From assembly GCA_011087605.1 (NCBI GenBank), contig JAALLE010000019.1:1-50741 (forward strand): a DNA stretch of 50,741 nt. Direction: 5' to 3'. The notes below the pieces were generated by a model. It was not told where the DNA came from. It did no database searches and saw nothing but the letters and a program-made list of their open reading frames with translations. A program made the position numbers and the translations under genes. Below are positions 24,481 to 33,991 of the stretch, one piece after another; positions within the stretch are counted from its first letter, which is position 1; every line of letters begins with the position of its first letter. The DNA comes from Hyphomicrobiales bacterium. GTDB taxonomy: Bacteria; Pseudomonadota; Alphaproteobacteria; Rhizobiales; Rhizobiaceae.

Positions 24481-25839
24481 ATGAGTTCTGTGCCCAACCA
24501 TTGGTATCTGGAGAGAATCGGCTCTCGCGGTAATCGGCCTGCCTTTTTTTGGGATGGTGGATCGATCGCTTACGATCAATTGTATGTTGCGGCCCAGGAG
24601 TGGATGAAACAATTAGATCGCCGGGACATCAGCGCGGGAGACGTGGTGGTCGTACAGGGTGATCACTCTCCTTCCAGTTTTGCGCTGATGCTGGCGCTTG
24701 CCATAAAAAAGACAATCGTCGTGCCGCTGACCAAATTGCCGAAGGCAGTATTGGACGCCCGCTGTGCAATGGCTGATGCCAACTGGCTGATCATCAATCC
24801 TGACAAGGGTAAATCGGATATCACTCGACTTGCAGTTGGTTCAAGACACACTTTGCTCGATGAACTCGCAGGTAAAGGCCAGGCAGGCCTTATCCTTTTC
24901 AGTTCAGGTTCCTCGGGCATTCCAAAAACATGTTTGCTCAATCTGGACCAATTGCTGGAGACGACCCGAACAGAAAAAAAGAGTTTCGTCACTCTTGCCT
25001 TTTTGTTGTTCGACCATATCGGCGGCATCAATACGATGATCAACATTCTGGGTCAGGGAGGCACCATCGTGGTGCCAACGGACCGGTCCATCGTCACGAC
25101 TGGGTCATTGATTGAAAATCACCGCATAAGCCTGCTGCCGACCAGCCCGACCTTTTTAAAGATGCTGCTGATGTCGGATGTGGCGTCAAAATATGACCTC
25201 TCAAGCCTGGAACTGATTACCTATGGTACGGAGGTCATGCCCGAAACAACGTTGAAGGCATTGCAGGCAGCGTTTCCCAATATTCGCCTCAAACAGACTT
25301 ATGGTCTTTCCGAAATTGGTATCGTGCCGACACGATCCAAGTCCGCCGGATCGCTTTGGGTGGAGATTGGCGGCAAGGGTATCGAATACCAGGTGCGCGA
25401 CGACATATTGTGGCTGCGCGCTTCCACAGCGATGATTGGTTATCTCAACGCGCCAAGTCCGTTTGACGGCGACGGGTGGTTAAATACAGGTGACAGGGTT
25501 GAAGTTGATGGAAGCTACTTACGCATCCTTGGACGCGATTCCGAGTTGATCAATATTGGTGGTGAAAAAGTGCATCCAACGGAGGTGGAGAATGTCTTGC
25601 TGGACGCTCCCAACATTGTCGATGTGACGGTGAATGCGCGGCCCAGCCCGATCATGGGTTCGGTCTTGATGGCAACCGTAAGTTTGGTGAAGCAAGAAGA
25701 CAGCCGCAATCTAAGAGCCAGACTTGGCCAATATTGCCGTGAGCGCCTTGAGCCCCACAAAGTGCCAATGATGTTTAAGATTGCCAATACACCGCTCCAT
25801 TCAGAACGTTTCAAGAAGACCCGGGAACCACATCCGTGA
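24481..25839 (+). CDS. AMP-dependent acyl ligase (adenylate-forming enzyme)
   Basis: A 452-residue member of the ANL superfamily. The phosphate-binding loop is LILFSSGSSGIPKT. The A5 motif is KQTYGLSEIG, the A7 motif GDGWLNTGD and the A8 hinge GRDSELINIGGEKVHPTEVE. The C-terminal lid ends in SERFKKTRE, where a Lys occupies roughly the A10 position. It is shorter than typical acyl-CoA synthetases (about 500-550). It probably activates a carboxylic acid as acyl-AMP and loads it onto the free ACP encoded two genes downstream as starter unit. The stop overlaps the next GTG start. The chain specificity is unknown. Confidence 0.9.
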   Translation: MSSVPNHWYLERIGSRGNRPAFFWDGGSIAYDQLYVAAQEWMKQLDRRDISAGDVVVVQGDHSPSSFALMLALAIKKTIVVPLTKLPKAVLDARCAMADANWLIINPDKGKSDITRLAVGSRHTLLDELAGKGQAGLILFSSGSSGIPKTCLLNLDQLLETTRTEKKSFVTLAFLLFDHIGGINTMINILGQGGTIVVPTDRSIVTTGSLIENHRISLLPTSPTFLKMLLMSDVASKYDLSSLELITYGTEVMPETTLKALQAAFPNIRLKQTYGLSEIGIVPTRSKSAGSLWVEIGGKGIEYQVRDDILWLRASTAMIGYLNAPSPFDGDGWLNTGDRVEVDGSYLRILGRDSELINIGGEKVHPTEVENVLLDAPNIVDVTVNARPSPIMGSVLMATVSLVKQEDSRNLRARLGQYCRERLEPHKVPMMFKIANTPLHSERFKKTREPHP

Positions 25840-26609
25840 CATCAAACCAATCTGATTCCACTCATATTGAAGAAGCCCCTGTTGTGCTCATCAGCGGCGG
25901 AAGTCGTGGACTGGGATTATCGCTTGTCGATAAATTCTTGGACATGGGATGGCGAGTTGCAACGTTCAGCCGAAGCAAGACGGCTGAGGTGGAGCAAAGG
26001 GAAAAGGAATACGGCTCGAGCGGCAGCGCTCGTTTTGTGTGGTTGGCTGTAGATAGTTCGGATGAGGATCAGGTTCGCCTTGCGGTCAAAACAATTGTCA
26101 AATCTTGGACACGAATCGACGCGTTGATCAACAATGCAGGTACGGGCAATGACGGACTGCTGGCTCTACAGCGGATGCAGGATGTTGATCAGCTGATTAA
26201 CGTCAATTTGCGCAGCGCGATTTTATTGACCCAATTGTGTAGCAAAAGCATGATCAGAAATGGCCGCGGCAGCATCGTCAATATTTCTTCTGTAAATAGT
26301 GTCCGTGGTCACAGTGGGGTCGCGGTATATAGTGCGACAAAGGCGGCACTGGATGGACTGACCCGAAGCCTGGCCAGAGAATTGGGAGCCCGAAATATCA
26401 GGGTCAATTCTGTGGCTCCGGGTTACTTTGAAAGCGCCATGGTGGGGGAGCTATCAGACGATGCCAAAAAACGCATTCAGCGCCGCACACCGCTGGGTCG
26501 TTTAGCCGAGTCTGATGAGATTGCCGAGGCGGTTTATTTTCTTGCATCGGATCAGGGGTCGTTCATAACTGGACAGGTACTGGTGGTTGACGGAGGATTG
26601 ACATGCTAG
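25836..26609 (+). CDS. Short-chain dehydrogenase/reductase (FabG-like)
   Basis: A 257-residue classical SDR. The nucleotide-binding motif SGGSRGLG, the NNAG motif, the catalytic Ser in VNISSVNS and the YSATK catalytic pair are all intact, and the C-terminus ends FITGQVLVVDGGLTC as in FabG. Start is GTG 25836, overlapping the ligase stop (GTGA). It ends in TAG and overlaps the ACP start. It likely reduces a 3-oxoacyl-ACP or a related ketone during starter synthesis or tailoring. Confidence 0.92.
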   Translation: MTSNQSDSTHIEEAPVVLISGGSRGLGLSLVDKFLDMGWRVATFSRSKTAEVEQREKEYGSSGSARFVWLAVDSSDEDQVRLAVKTIVKSWTRIDALINNAGTGNDGLLALQRMQDVDQLINVNLRSAILLTQLCSKSMIRNGRGSIVNISSVNSVRGHSGVAVYSATKAALDGLTRSLARELGARNIRVNSVAPGYFESAMVGELSDDAKKRIQRRTPLGRLAESDEIAEAVYFLASDQGSFITGQVLVVDGGLTC

Positions 26610-26977
26610 CGAAAAATGACGCGGAGAACCGGGTTACAAATACGGTTCTCGATACGATAACCGACTTGTTGCAGGAACAGGGGCTCGACAGTGGTGGCGT
26701 CGAGGAATCTGCCAAACTTGTCGATACGCTGGGGCTGAAGTCCATGGATATTGCGCAGATTGTGCTGTTTCTGGAAGACGAGCTGGATGCCGATCCTTTC
26801 CAGGAGATTCCAATCACTTCAGTGCGCACAGTTGGTGACCTGATAAATGCCTATCGGGTAACACTCAACCCTGGTCTTGCAGCTGATCCTGAACTATCGC
26901 TAAACAAAGTCGCCTCGGACGCGCCGCCGCCGCTGCCGCCGTCCGGTGGTTCTCGTCGCGCGAACCGGCGCAGATAG
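26603..26977 (+). CDS. Acyl carrier protein with basic C-terminal tail
   Basis: A 124-residue free-standing carrier protein. The four-helix ACP fold covers about residues 8-85. The phosphopantetheine Ser lies in LGLKSMDIAQIVLFLEDEL, with KSM instead of the usual DSL. After it comes an unusual 35-residue tail ending APPPLPPSGGSRRANRRR, which is proline-rich and then strongly basic. The start overlaps the SDR stop by seven bases. It ends in TAG, 16 bases before the megasynthase ATG. It should be modified by the cluster's own phosphopantetheinyl transferase and charged by the ligase. Confidence 0.9.
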   Translation: MLAKNDAENRVTNTVLDTITDLLQEQGLDSGGVEESAKLVDTLGLKSMDIAQIVLFLEDELDADPFQEIPITSVRTVGDLINAYRVTLNPGLAADPELSLNKVASDAPPPLPPSGGSRRANRRR

Positions 26978-26993
26978 CGATTGGTGATCGCTG

Positions 26994-29900
26994 ATGAGCC
27001 AGGACGAAGAACACCGGGGGGTCGCCATTATTGGCATGGCGTGTCGGTTTCCCGGCGCCAACAGTCCTGAAGAGTTCTGGGAAAACCTTTGCAACGGCGT
27101 TGATTCGATTAGCCATTTTAGCGATGACCAGTTGCTCAAAAGCGGCGTTTCGCCAAGAGATATCAAGCGCAGCGACTATGTGAAAGCATCTCCGGTTATT
27201 GAAGGCATTGATCAGTTTGATGCCGGGTTTTTCGAATATTCGCCCCGCGAAGCGCGGCTCATGGATCCGCAGCAACGACTTTTACTTGAAGTAGCCTGGC
27301 ATGGGTTCGAAGATGCCGGCTACATTCCGGGTGAACTCGATCGTCGTGTGGGTGCATTTGTTGGTTCGGGAGGAGTGGTCAGCAGTTATCTTCTGGCTCA
27401 GTCGGCACTTCACGGTGGTGCAACGGGTGGCGTAGAACACCTTGCCAATGACAAGGATTTTCTAAGCACAAAACTGTCCTACAAACTGGGCCTGACGGGG
27501 CCGTCCGTGAATGTACAGACAGCGTGTTCAACGGCCATGGTGGCTGTCCATCTGGCCTGCCAGAGCATACTTGATGGTGAGTGTGAAATGGCCGTTGCCG
27601 GGAGTTCGGTAGTGCGCGTTCCGCATATCGTTGGCTATACTCATCGCGCAGGTGACATTCTGTCACCAGACGGCAAATGCCGGGCCTATGATGCTGCAGC
27701 CGAAGGCACGGTTTTTGGTAGCGGTGCGGGAATTGTAGTCCTTAAACATGTCGAAGATGCGCTGGCCGATGGAGACTGCATCTATGCTGTAATTCTGGGC
27801 TCCGCGGTCAACAATGACGGCGGCCAGAAAATGAGCTATACCGCTTCCAGTACCGAGGGGCAGGTCCAGGCCATGACAGCAGCATTTGCGGCAGCCGAAG
27901 TGCCACCATCGACAATCGGCTATGTTGAAGGACACGGCACCGGAACGGTTGTCGGAGATCCTTTGGAAGTGGAAGCTCTGCGCCGTTGTTTTGCAAGTGA
28001 TGAGGAGACCGAAGCCGCAGGTTGTTATCTGGGTTCAGTCAAAACCAATATTGGCCATTTAGAGCAGGCAGCTGGCGTGGCTTCTCTGATCAAAACTTGC
28101 CTCAGCCTGTATCATCGGAAAATACCTGAATCGCTGAATTTTTCAGAACCAAATCCTCGTATGGATCTGGCCAAGGGACCTTTTGTCGTGCCTACCGAGA
28201 CTGTTGATTGGAACACGGGCGAAGCCCCTAAACGTGCTGCAATTAATTCACTTGGATTGGGCGGGACAAATGCTTTCGCGATTTTGCAGGAGGCTCCAAA
28301 GTGTGCTTCGCAACAAGCAGAACAAATGCACGTCAACCTGCTGGCGTTTAGCGCGAATTCGCCGGAGGCATTAAGCCGGTCGACCATGCACTGGCAGGAA
28401 CGTCTTGCCGGTTGCCTACCTGAAGAATTGCCCAACATCTGCCTGGCATCTGCAACCACACGCAAATCAATGAAACACCGACTGGCAGCGTCTGGCCGAA
28501 GTGCCAACGAGTTGATAGAGGCACTGGCTTTGAAGCAAGGCCAGGCGACACAGAAGGTGTCCAATAGAAAGCTGGCGTTTCTGTTTCCAGGTCAGGGAGC
28601 TCAAACGCTGGGCATGGCGCGGCAATTTTACGATTCCGAAATTCGTTTTCGAACGAGTTTTGACCAGGTTGCGTCCCGTTTGTTGGATAGGTTCGGACTG
28701 GACATCAAGGCGGCGATTTTTGACAACCATGACGCCGATGTCCTGACTCACACAAGCATGTTGCAGCCAGCACTATTTGCGGTGGAACTGGGCTTGGCAG
28801 ACATGCTGCAAAGCTGGGGCATTCAACCAGATGCGGTTCTGGGACACAGTGTCGGGGCCTTCGCGGCAGCGGTAGTGTCGGGTATCTACACGCCCGAAGC
28901 AGCGGCTGACCTGATCGCCGAGCGGGCACGCCTGATGGGTCAGTTGCCGAGCGGTGGAGCAATGGCTGCATTGTTTGGAGATCTTCATTTTGCCGAAGAC
29001 ATTTGTCGGCAGGTTGAGGGCGTTTCAATTGCCACAATCAACAGTCCGCTAAGTACCGTAATTGCCGGAGACGAGGAAGCAATTGCCACAGCTATGGTTC
29101 TGGCTGAAGAAGGGGGTGTGGCCTGCCGCCAATTGCCCGTATCCCATGCCTTTCATTCGCGATTGATGGAGCCCGCTGCACGTGGGATTGAAACATTTGC
29201 AGCCGATGTCGAGGCAGAGGGCCCAACAATTCCGTTTGTCTCCGACTTGACCGGGCAATTGCACACCGATGAACTCGACGGGGCCTATCTGGCGCGTCAT
29301 ATTCTCAGTCCCGTGCGGTTTGCTGATGCTGTTCAACAACTGCTGGAGTTAGGTTGTACCGATTTTATTGAAGTGGGCCCCGGAACCGCATTGCGCAGTT
29401 TTGTATCGGCGGGTGTTGGTGAGCAGTCCGTGGAACTACACGGCATTTTAGATCAAGCGGGCGATGACTGGGCAGCGACGGCCAAAACCTTGTGTCGCTT
29501 GTGGGAAAAAGGCTATCCGCTCGACTTAAAATCTTATTACGGCACCGACAAACCACCGCGGATCAGCATTCCCAAATACCCGTTTGACCATCAGTCCTAT
29601 TGGCTCGATCAGCAACCAAATGTGTCAGCGACAGCGCCCAATGGCCTGTGTGGTGAAGAACTGAAGATTCCCGGAGACAGCCATTGCTTTCAAACCCGTT
29701 ATTCAATTTCTCAACCCGGTTGGTTGGCGGATCATAAGGTTTATGGAGAAGTCACGCTGCCGGTTGCAGCTGCGTTACTCGCATTCATGGAAGCAGCAGT
29801 ACGGATTACCGGAACATCGATGGAAGTCGGCAATCTTACTTATCGGGAGGCCTGCCTGATCGGTGATGGCGAAGCCACACAACTGAATTTCGATCTTCCC

Positions 29901-32900
29901 AAAGACCTGTCCGCCGGCACTGCAAAGCTGCAGAGCCTGGCCGATGATCCAAATCGACAGGACGATTGGAGAGTCCATTGTGAAGCTTCCATAGCGCCAT
30001 TTTCAGCAGAACCGCGACAGGTTGCCGATCTTGAGGCCCTGCGCCGACTGCACCAGCATGTTGTGCTCCCGCAAACATATTACAGCGTACTGGATCAGCT
30101 GGGGTTGAACTACGGACCGGGCTTCAAAAATGTTCGCCAATTGTGGGTTGGTGATCATAGTGCCTTGGCCAATATCAACCTTTCGCCAAACGCGGTTGAA
30201 TCGGACGCGCCCATGCATCCGGCAATTCTGGACGCCTGTCTTCACCTGTTCCCGGCGGCCACCGGAGACTATGGAGATTTTTCAGATGTCCCTGCTGATC
30301 AGGAGACGACATATCTTCCGATCACCGTGGAACGGTTCGCCATCTACAAAGAAGTGCCAGCCGAATTGTGGTCTCACTGCAAGCTGCGTCAGGGCGCTGA
30401 CCAGTATGCTGACCGTCATATTGTCGACGTCGAAATCTATGCCGAAGACGGATCACCGGTCGCCTCGTTGACCGGATTGACGGTTAAAATGCTCGCCCGC
30501 GAAGAATTTTTTCCAGCGGGGCAGGCTCGAGTGGAAGAATGGCTCTATGGTGTGGACTGGCGAGCCCTTGACGATGTTTCAACTCCATCCGAAAGACAAT
30601 CGGCCCGTTGGTTGATTGTATGCGATAGTCGGAGCAACGTTGAACCACTTCTGGAAGCAATGGATAGCAGCGTTGACTCCTGGTCGTTAATCACGCCGGA
30701 TGTCCTTTTGCAAAATGGCGGCGAGGGCGGCAAGGGCGACGAAGGCGGCGGTGCGGGCCCATCCTTTTCACAGCCATCGGTTGACGGGATCGTCTTGGCT
30801 ACTTCCCTTTCGTGCCCACCACTGGCATTGCTCAACCCGGAGAGTCTGACAGGTGAGACTCAACGGCAGTTTGAGGTTTCGCAGGCGGCGCTGAAACTCG
30901 CGATCCAGACTGCTGAATCAAGCGATATCCAGCCAAGAATCTGGTACCTTACACGCGGTGCTCAGGCTCCCTCCGATGATCATCTGGGGGGAGAAGCCAT
31001 ACAGTCGGTCCTATGGGGACATGGCCGGGCCATTGCTCAGGAACACCCTAATGTCTGGGGTGGTATGATCGATATTGATGCCCGTACTTCCGGTGCTCAT
31101 ATTCTGCGGGAAATGCAGGCCTCGGATGGTGAAGATCAGCTGGTGCTTCGCGACGGCAAGAGATTTGCTCCAAGGCTCGTTCGGCGGGAGTTTGACGAAT
31201 ACACCCTGCCGGTAAATCCACCGATTAGACCTGATGCCAGTTATCTGATCACGGGAGGACTTGGTGCGTTGGGCCTCAAGGTTGCCGACTGGCTTGTGAG
31301 TGAACATGGGGCGCGCGCAATCTGGCTTGTCAGTCGTCGCCAGCCTTCACCGGAACAGCAGCAAACAATCGGCACCCTGGAGGAACTCGGCGCACGCGTG
31401 CACATAGTCTCCGCTGATATTACCGAGCAACAGCAGGTAAATAGTCTGATTGCGGATATCACACAGCGTGGACCTGCACTTGACGGTGTTTTCCATTGTG
31501 CCGGATTGCTGGATGACGGCATCATGATTGAGATGGGCTGGCAACGCTATCACCGCGTCACCAATGCGAAAATCGAGGGAAGTTGGGCGCTACATCTGGC
31601 TGTTGAACATCTGCAGCTTGGCCATTTCGTATTATTCTCTTCGATACTCAGCGTCATTGGCTCCATGGGACAGTTGAACTATGTCTCGGGAAATTCGTTC
31701 CAGGACGGTCTGGCGAGCTATCGACGGCGACTTGGATTAAGCGCTACTGCAATGAATTGGGGACCTTGGGAAAATGTCGGCCTGGCAGTAGAATCCGGAG
31801 AGAGAGGCGAGGCGATCTGGCGGGCTCGCGGGACCAAATTTATTCCTGCCGACATCGGACTGGAGGCAATGTCTGTGACGTTGGCTCAAAATCAGGAACA
31901 TATGGTGGTCACACACACCGACTGGGACCGTTTCGTTTCCCAGTTTGCCAACCCTCCCAAACTCTATGCAGAACTCAGTCAGGCAGGTGCCGGTACAGGA
32001 CGGCAGATACTGGAAGATCTTTCAGACACAATGGAGCGGCTGCAGGCTGCAGGTCTGAATGACCGGCAATTGCTGCTGACCGCTGCAGTTGAACAAATTT
32101 GTTGCGTTAATCTGGAGATAGACGACCTGTCAGATCGCAATCTGTCGCTTCGAGAAATGGGGCTGGATTCACTGATGTCGATCACTGTGATCAACGATAT
32201 CGAAAGTGTATTTGGGGTTCGGTTGCCTGCCCGCGAATTGCTGCGTGGTCCGTCGGTCAATGAGCTTGCGGACATGGTGGCGCTGGGACTGCCGGCGCTA
32301 TTTGAACCTGGTTCGGGGGCAAACGACGCAATTCAGCCAACAGAAAAAGCCGCCGGAATGGATCCAAATGGATCGGACATCGTTCAAACCAAAAAGGCCA
32401 CGGGCTCCTGGTTGGTGATTCAGCGCCCGCGACCTAACGCCCGTTTACGCTTGTTTTGCTTTCCGTTTGCTGGTGGCGGATCGGCGGTTTTTGATAATTG
32501 GGGTGATGCCTTCAACTCTGACATTGAGATTGTTTCGGTCGAGGCGCCAGGACGCCTTGGCAGGATTGACGAAGAGCCGGTGCGCACCATCGAGCAATTT
32601 GCGCGTGGCCTGTATCCTGAATTGCGTGAAAAGCTGGACCGGCCTTACGCTGTGCTTGGCCATTGTCTGGGCGGCTTGACGCTTTATGAAACGCTCAGAT
32701 TTTTTCAAGCCCGACACGATCTCATGCCACAGCATATTTTTGTTTCGGGTGCGAGACCACCAAGTGTACTTAGGGCCCCCGGGAATTTTGAAGAAGAACT
32801 CAACCAACGGCTAAAGTCTTACGTCGACTACAAGGCCGGTAGATTGGGTTATCAGCAACCAGATGAAGTTTTTGCTGAAATCGTCCGTGCGTTCGGCATA

Positions 32901-33215
32901 TCGGAAAGTTCAAAGATGCTTGAGGAGGAGGAGCTTCGCCAATTGGTGCTACCAACAGTCAGAGCCGAATTCGAGATGACCAGTCGATATATTTATTTGC
33001 CGGAACGTCCGTTTGCGGTGCCGATTACCTGTTTCAGGGGAATGCGTGATGATTATTTCAGGCGTGTTCACGCATCGATCTGGCAGAAGTTTACGACGGA
33101 CAACTTTGAATTGTTTGAGCGCGATACCGGCCATTTTGCCATCGTTGAAGATTTTGATTTCATTCGCACCAACATTGAAATGCGCCTGCTTCAGGCTGAC
33201 GCCGTCAGCGCATGA
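26994..33215 (+). CDS. Type I polyketide synthase, KS-AT-DH-KR-ACP-TE
   Basis: A 2073-residue single-module megasynthase. KS (about 5-430) has VQTACSTAMVA with the active Cys, EGHGTGTVVGDP and KTNIGHLEQAAG. AT (525-830) has FLFPGQGAQ, GHSVGAFAA and SHAFHSR, which suggests malonyl-CoA. DH (885-1165) has HKVYGEVTLP and DACLH. A Gly-rich linker (about 1240-1260) follows. KR (1405-1610) has ITGGLGALG, LLDDG (B-type) and LNYVSGN. ACP (1690-1765) has GLDSLMS. The terminal TE (1810-2070) has GHCLGG with Cys as likely nucleophile and DTGHFAI for His. There is no enoylreductase or methyltransferase. The product would be a short or iteratively built chain with hydroxyl or double bonds. It overlaps the thioesterase gene by ATGA. 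Confidence 0.95.
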   Translation: MSQDEEHRGVAIIGMACRFPGANSPEEFWENLCNGVDSISHFSDDQLLKSGVSPRDIKRSDYVKASPVIEGIDQFDAGFFEYSPREARLMDPQQRLLLEVAWHGFEDAGYIPGELDRRVGAFVGSGGVVSSYLLAQSALHGGATGGVEHLANDKDFLSTKLSYKLGLTGPSVNVQTACSTAMVAVHLACQSILDGECEMAVAGSSVVRVPHIVGYTHRAGDILSPDGKCRAYDAAAEGTVFGSGAGIVVLKHVEDALADGDCIYAVILGSAVNNDGGQKMSYTASSTEGQVQAMTAAFAAAEVPPSTIGYVEGHGTGTVVGDPLEVEALRRCFASDEETEAAGCYLGSVKTNIGHLEQAAGVASLIKTCLSLYHRKIPESLNFSEPNPRMDLAKGPFVVPTETVDWNTGEAPKRAAINSLGLGGTNAFAILQEAPKCASQQAEQMHVNLLAFSANSPEALSRSTMHWQERLAGCLPEELPNICLASATTRKSMKHRLAASGRSANELIEALALKQGQATQKVSNRKLAFLFPGQGAQTLGMARQFYDSEIRFRTSFDQVASRLLDRFGLDIKAAIFDNHDADVLTHTSMLQPALFAVELGLADMLQSWGIQPDAVLGHSVGAFAAAVVSGIYTPEAAADLIAERARLMGQLPSGGAMAALFGDLHFAEDICRQVEGVSIATINSPLSTVIAGDEEAIATAMVLAEEGGVACRQLPVSHAFHSRLMEPAARGIETFAADVEAEGPTIPFVSDLTGQLHTDELDGAYLARHILSPVRFADAVQQLLELGCTDFIEVGPGTALRSFVSAGVGEQSVELHGILDQAGDDWAATAKTLCRLWEKGYPLDLKSYYGTDKPPRISIPKYPFDHQSYWLDQQPNVSATAPNGLCGEELKIPGDSHCFQTRYSISQPGWLADHKVYGEVTLPVAAALLAFMEAAVRITGTSMEVGNLTYREACLIGDGEATQLNFDLPKDLSAGTAKLQSLADDPNRQDDWRVHCEASIAPFSAEPRQVADLEALRRLHQHVVLPQTYYSVLDQLGLNYGPGFKNVRQLWVGDHSALANINLSPNAVESDAPMHPAILDACLHLFPAATGDYGDFSDVPADQETTYLPITVERFAIYKEVPAELWSHCKLRQGADQYADRHIVDVEIYAEDGSPVASLTGLTVKMLAREEFFPAGQARVEEWLYGVDWRALDDVSTPSERQSARWLIVCDSRSNVEPLLEAMDSSVDSWSLITPDVLLQNGGEGGKGDEGGGAGPSFSQPSVDGIVLATSLSCPPLALLNPESLTGETQRQFEVSQAALKLAIQTAESSDIQPRIWYLTRGAQAPSDDHLGGEAIQSVLWGHGRAIAQEHPNVWGGMIDIDARTSGAHILREMQASDGEDQLVLRDGKRFAPRLVRREFDEYTLPVNPPIRPDASYLITGGLGALGLKVADWLVSEHGARAIWLVSRRQPSPEQQQTIGTLEELGARVHIVSADITEQQQVNSLIADITQRGPALDGVFHCAGLLDDGIMIEMGWQRYHRVTNAKIEGSWALHLAVEHLQLGHFVLFSSILSVIGSMGQLNYVSGNSFQDGLASYRRRLGLSATAMNWGPWENVGLAVESGERGEAIWRARGTKFIPADIGLEAMSVTLAQNQEHMVVTHTDWDRFVSQFANPPKLYAELSQAGAGTGRQILEDLSDTMERLQAAGLNDRQLLLTAAVEQICCVNLEIDDLSDRNLSLREMGLDSLMSITVINDIESVFGVRLPARELLRGPSVNELADMVALGLPALFEPGSGANDAIQPTEKAAGMDPNGSDIVQTKKATGSWLVIQRPRPNARLRLFCFPFAGGGSAVFDNWGDAFNSDIEIVSVEAPGRLGRIDEEPVRTIEQFARGLYPELREKLDRPYAVLGHCLGGLTLYETLRFFQARHDLMPQHIFVSGARPPSVLRAPGNFEEELNQRLKSYVDYKAGRLGYQQPDEVFAEIVRAFGISESSKMLEEEELRQLVLPTVRAEFEMTSRYIYLPERPFAVPITCFRGMRDDYFRRVHASIWQKFTTDNFELFERDTGHFAIVEDFDFIRTNIEMRLLQADAVSA

Positions 33216-33991
33216 TCTCAGGGCAAAAAAGCGATAGTCGGTTGTGGCTTGAATCCTGGCCCAATCGATTGACACCCTTGGTTGATGTTATTTGCATTCC
33301 AGGCGCCGGTGCCGGCACTTTCGCTTACCGCTCTTGGCAGCGCAAACTCCCGGGGTATTGCGCCATGCATGTGTGCCAATTGCCCGGACGCGAAAATCGC
33401 ATTGACGAGCCTGTTGTGGACAGCCTTGAAGATGCAGTTGACCAAATATGTTCAGCGTATCTCGAACAAAAATCAGATCAGAGACCATTGATACTTTTTG
33501 GTCACAGCATGGGAGGTGTGATGGCGTTTGAATTGGCCAGAAAACTGCAGGGTATGGATTGCGGGCCGGTGGCGATCATTCTGTCGGCTTCCACACCACC
33601 GCGGCCTTCGGCCAATAAGGCAAAATTGAGCGATGAAGCTTTGAAGCAAATGCTTGTGGCTTATGATTCCGGCAATAGCTCGGTAGTGAAAAATGACGAG
33701 TTGTTTGCGTCTTTGGCGCCGGTCCTTCAGGGAGATTTCCAACTATTGCGTGGCCATGTGGTTGTTGAGGAGTCGAAATTAACCTGTGCCGAGGTGCACC
33801 TGTTGAGCGGCGAATCCGATCCAGTTGTTTCAAATGAATCTGTCGCCAGATGGAAACAACATTTTGGTTGCTCGGTCTCACAACAAGAATTTTCCGGAGG
33901 TCACCAATTTCCGTTTCAGGAATCTGAATCGGACGTAATAGGATTGCTGACAGACGTGGTGCGCCGAGTTGTCGGATCGCGGGTCTCGTGA
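33212..33991 (+). CDS. Type II thioesterase
   Basis: A 259-residue alpha/beta hydrolase of the GrsT/RifR type. Motifs are DVICIPGAGAGTFAYRSW, the nucleophile elbow LFGHSMGGVMAFELA with Ser, and the catalytic His in SGGHQFPFQ. Such enzymes remove stalled or mis-primed acyl groups from carrier proteins of polyketide or peptide synthases. It keeps the canonical Ser, unlike the TE at the end of the megasynthase. Start ATG 33212 overlaps the megasynthase stop. Its own stop overlaps the next GTG start. Confidence 0.92.
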   Translation: MISGQKSDSRLWLESWPNRLTPLVDVICIPGAGAGTFAYRSWQRKLPGYCAMHVCQLPGRENRIDEPVVDSLEDAVDQICSAYLEQKSDQRPLILFGHSMGGVMAFELARKLQGMDCGPVAIILSASTPPRPSANKAKLSDEALKQMLVAYDSGNSSVVKNDELFASLAPVLQGDFQLLRGHVVVEESKLTCAEVHLLSGESDPVVSNESVARWKQHFGCSVSQQEFSGGHQFPFQESESDVIGLLTDVVRRVVGSRVS

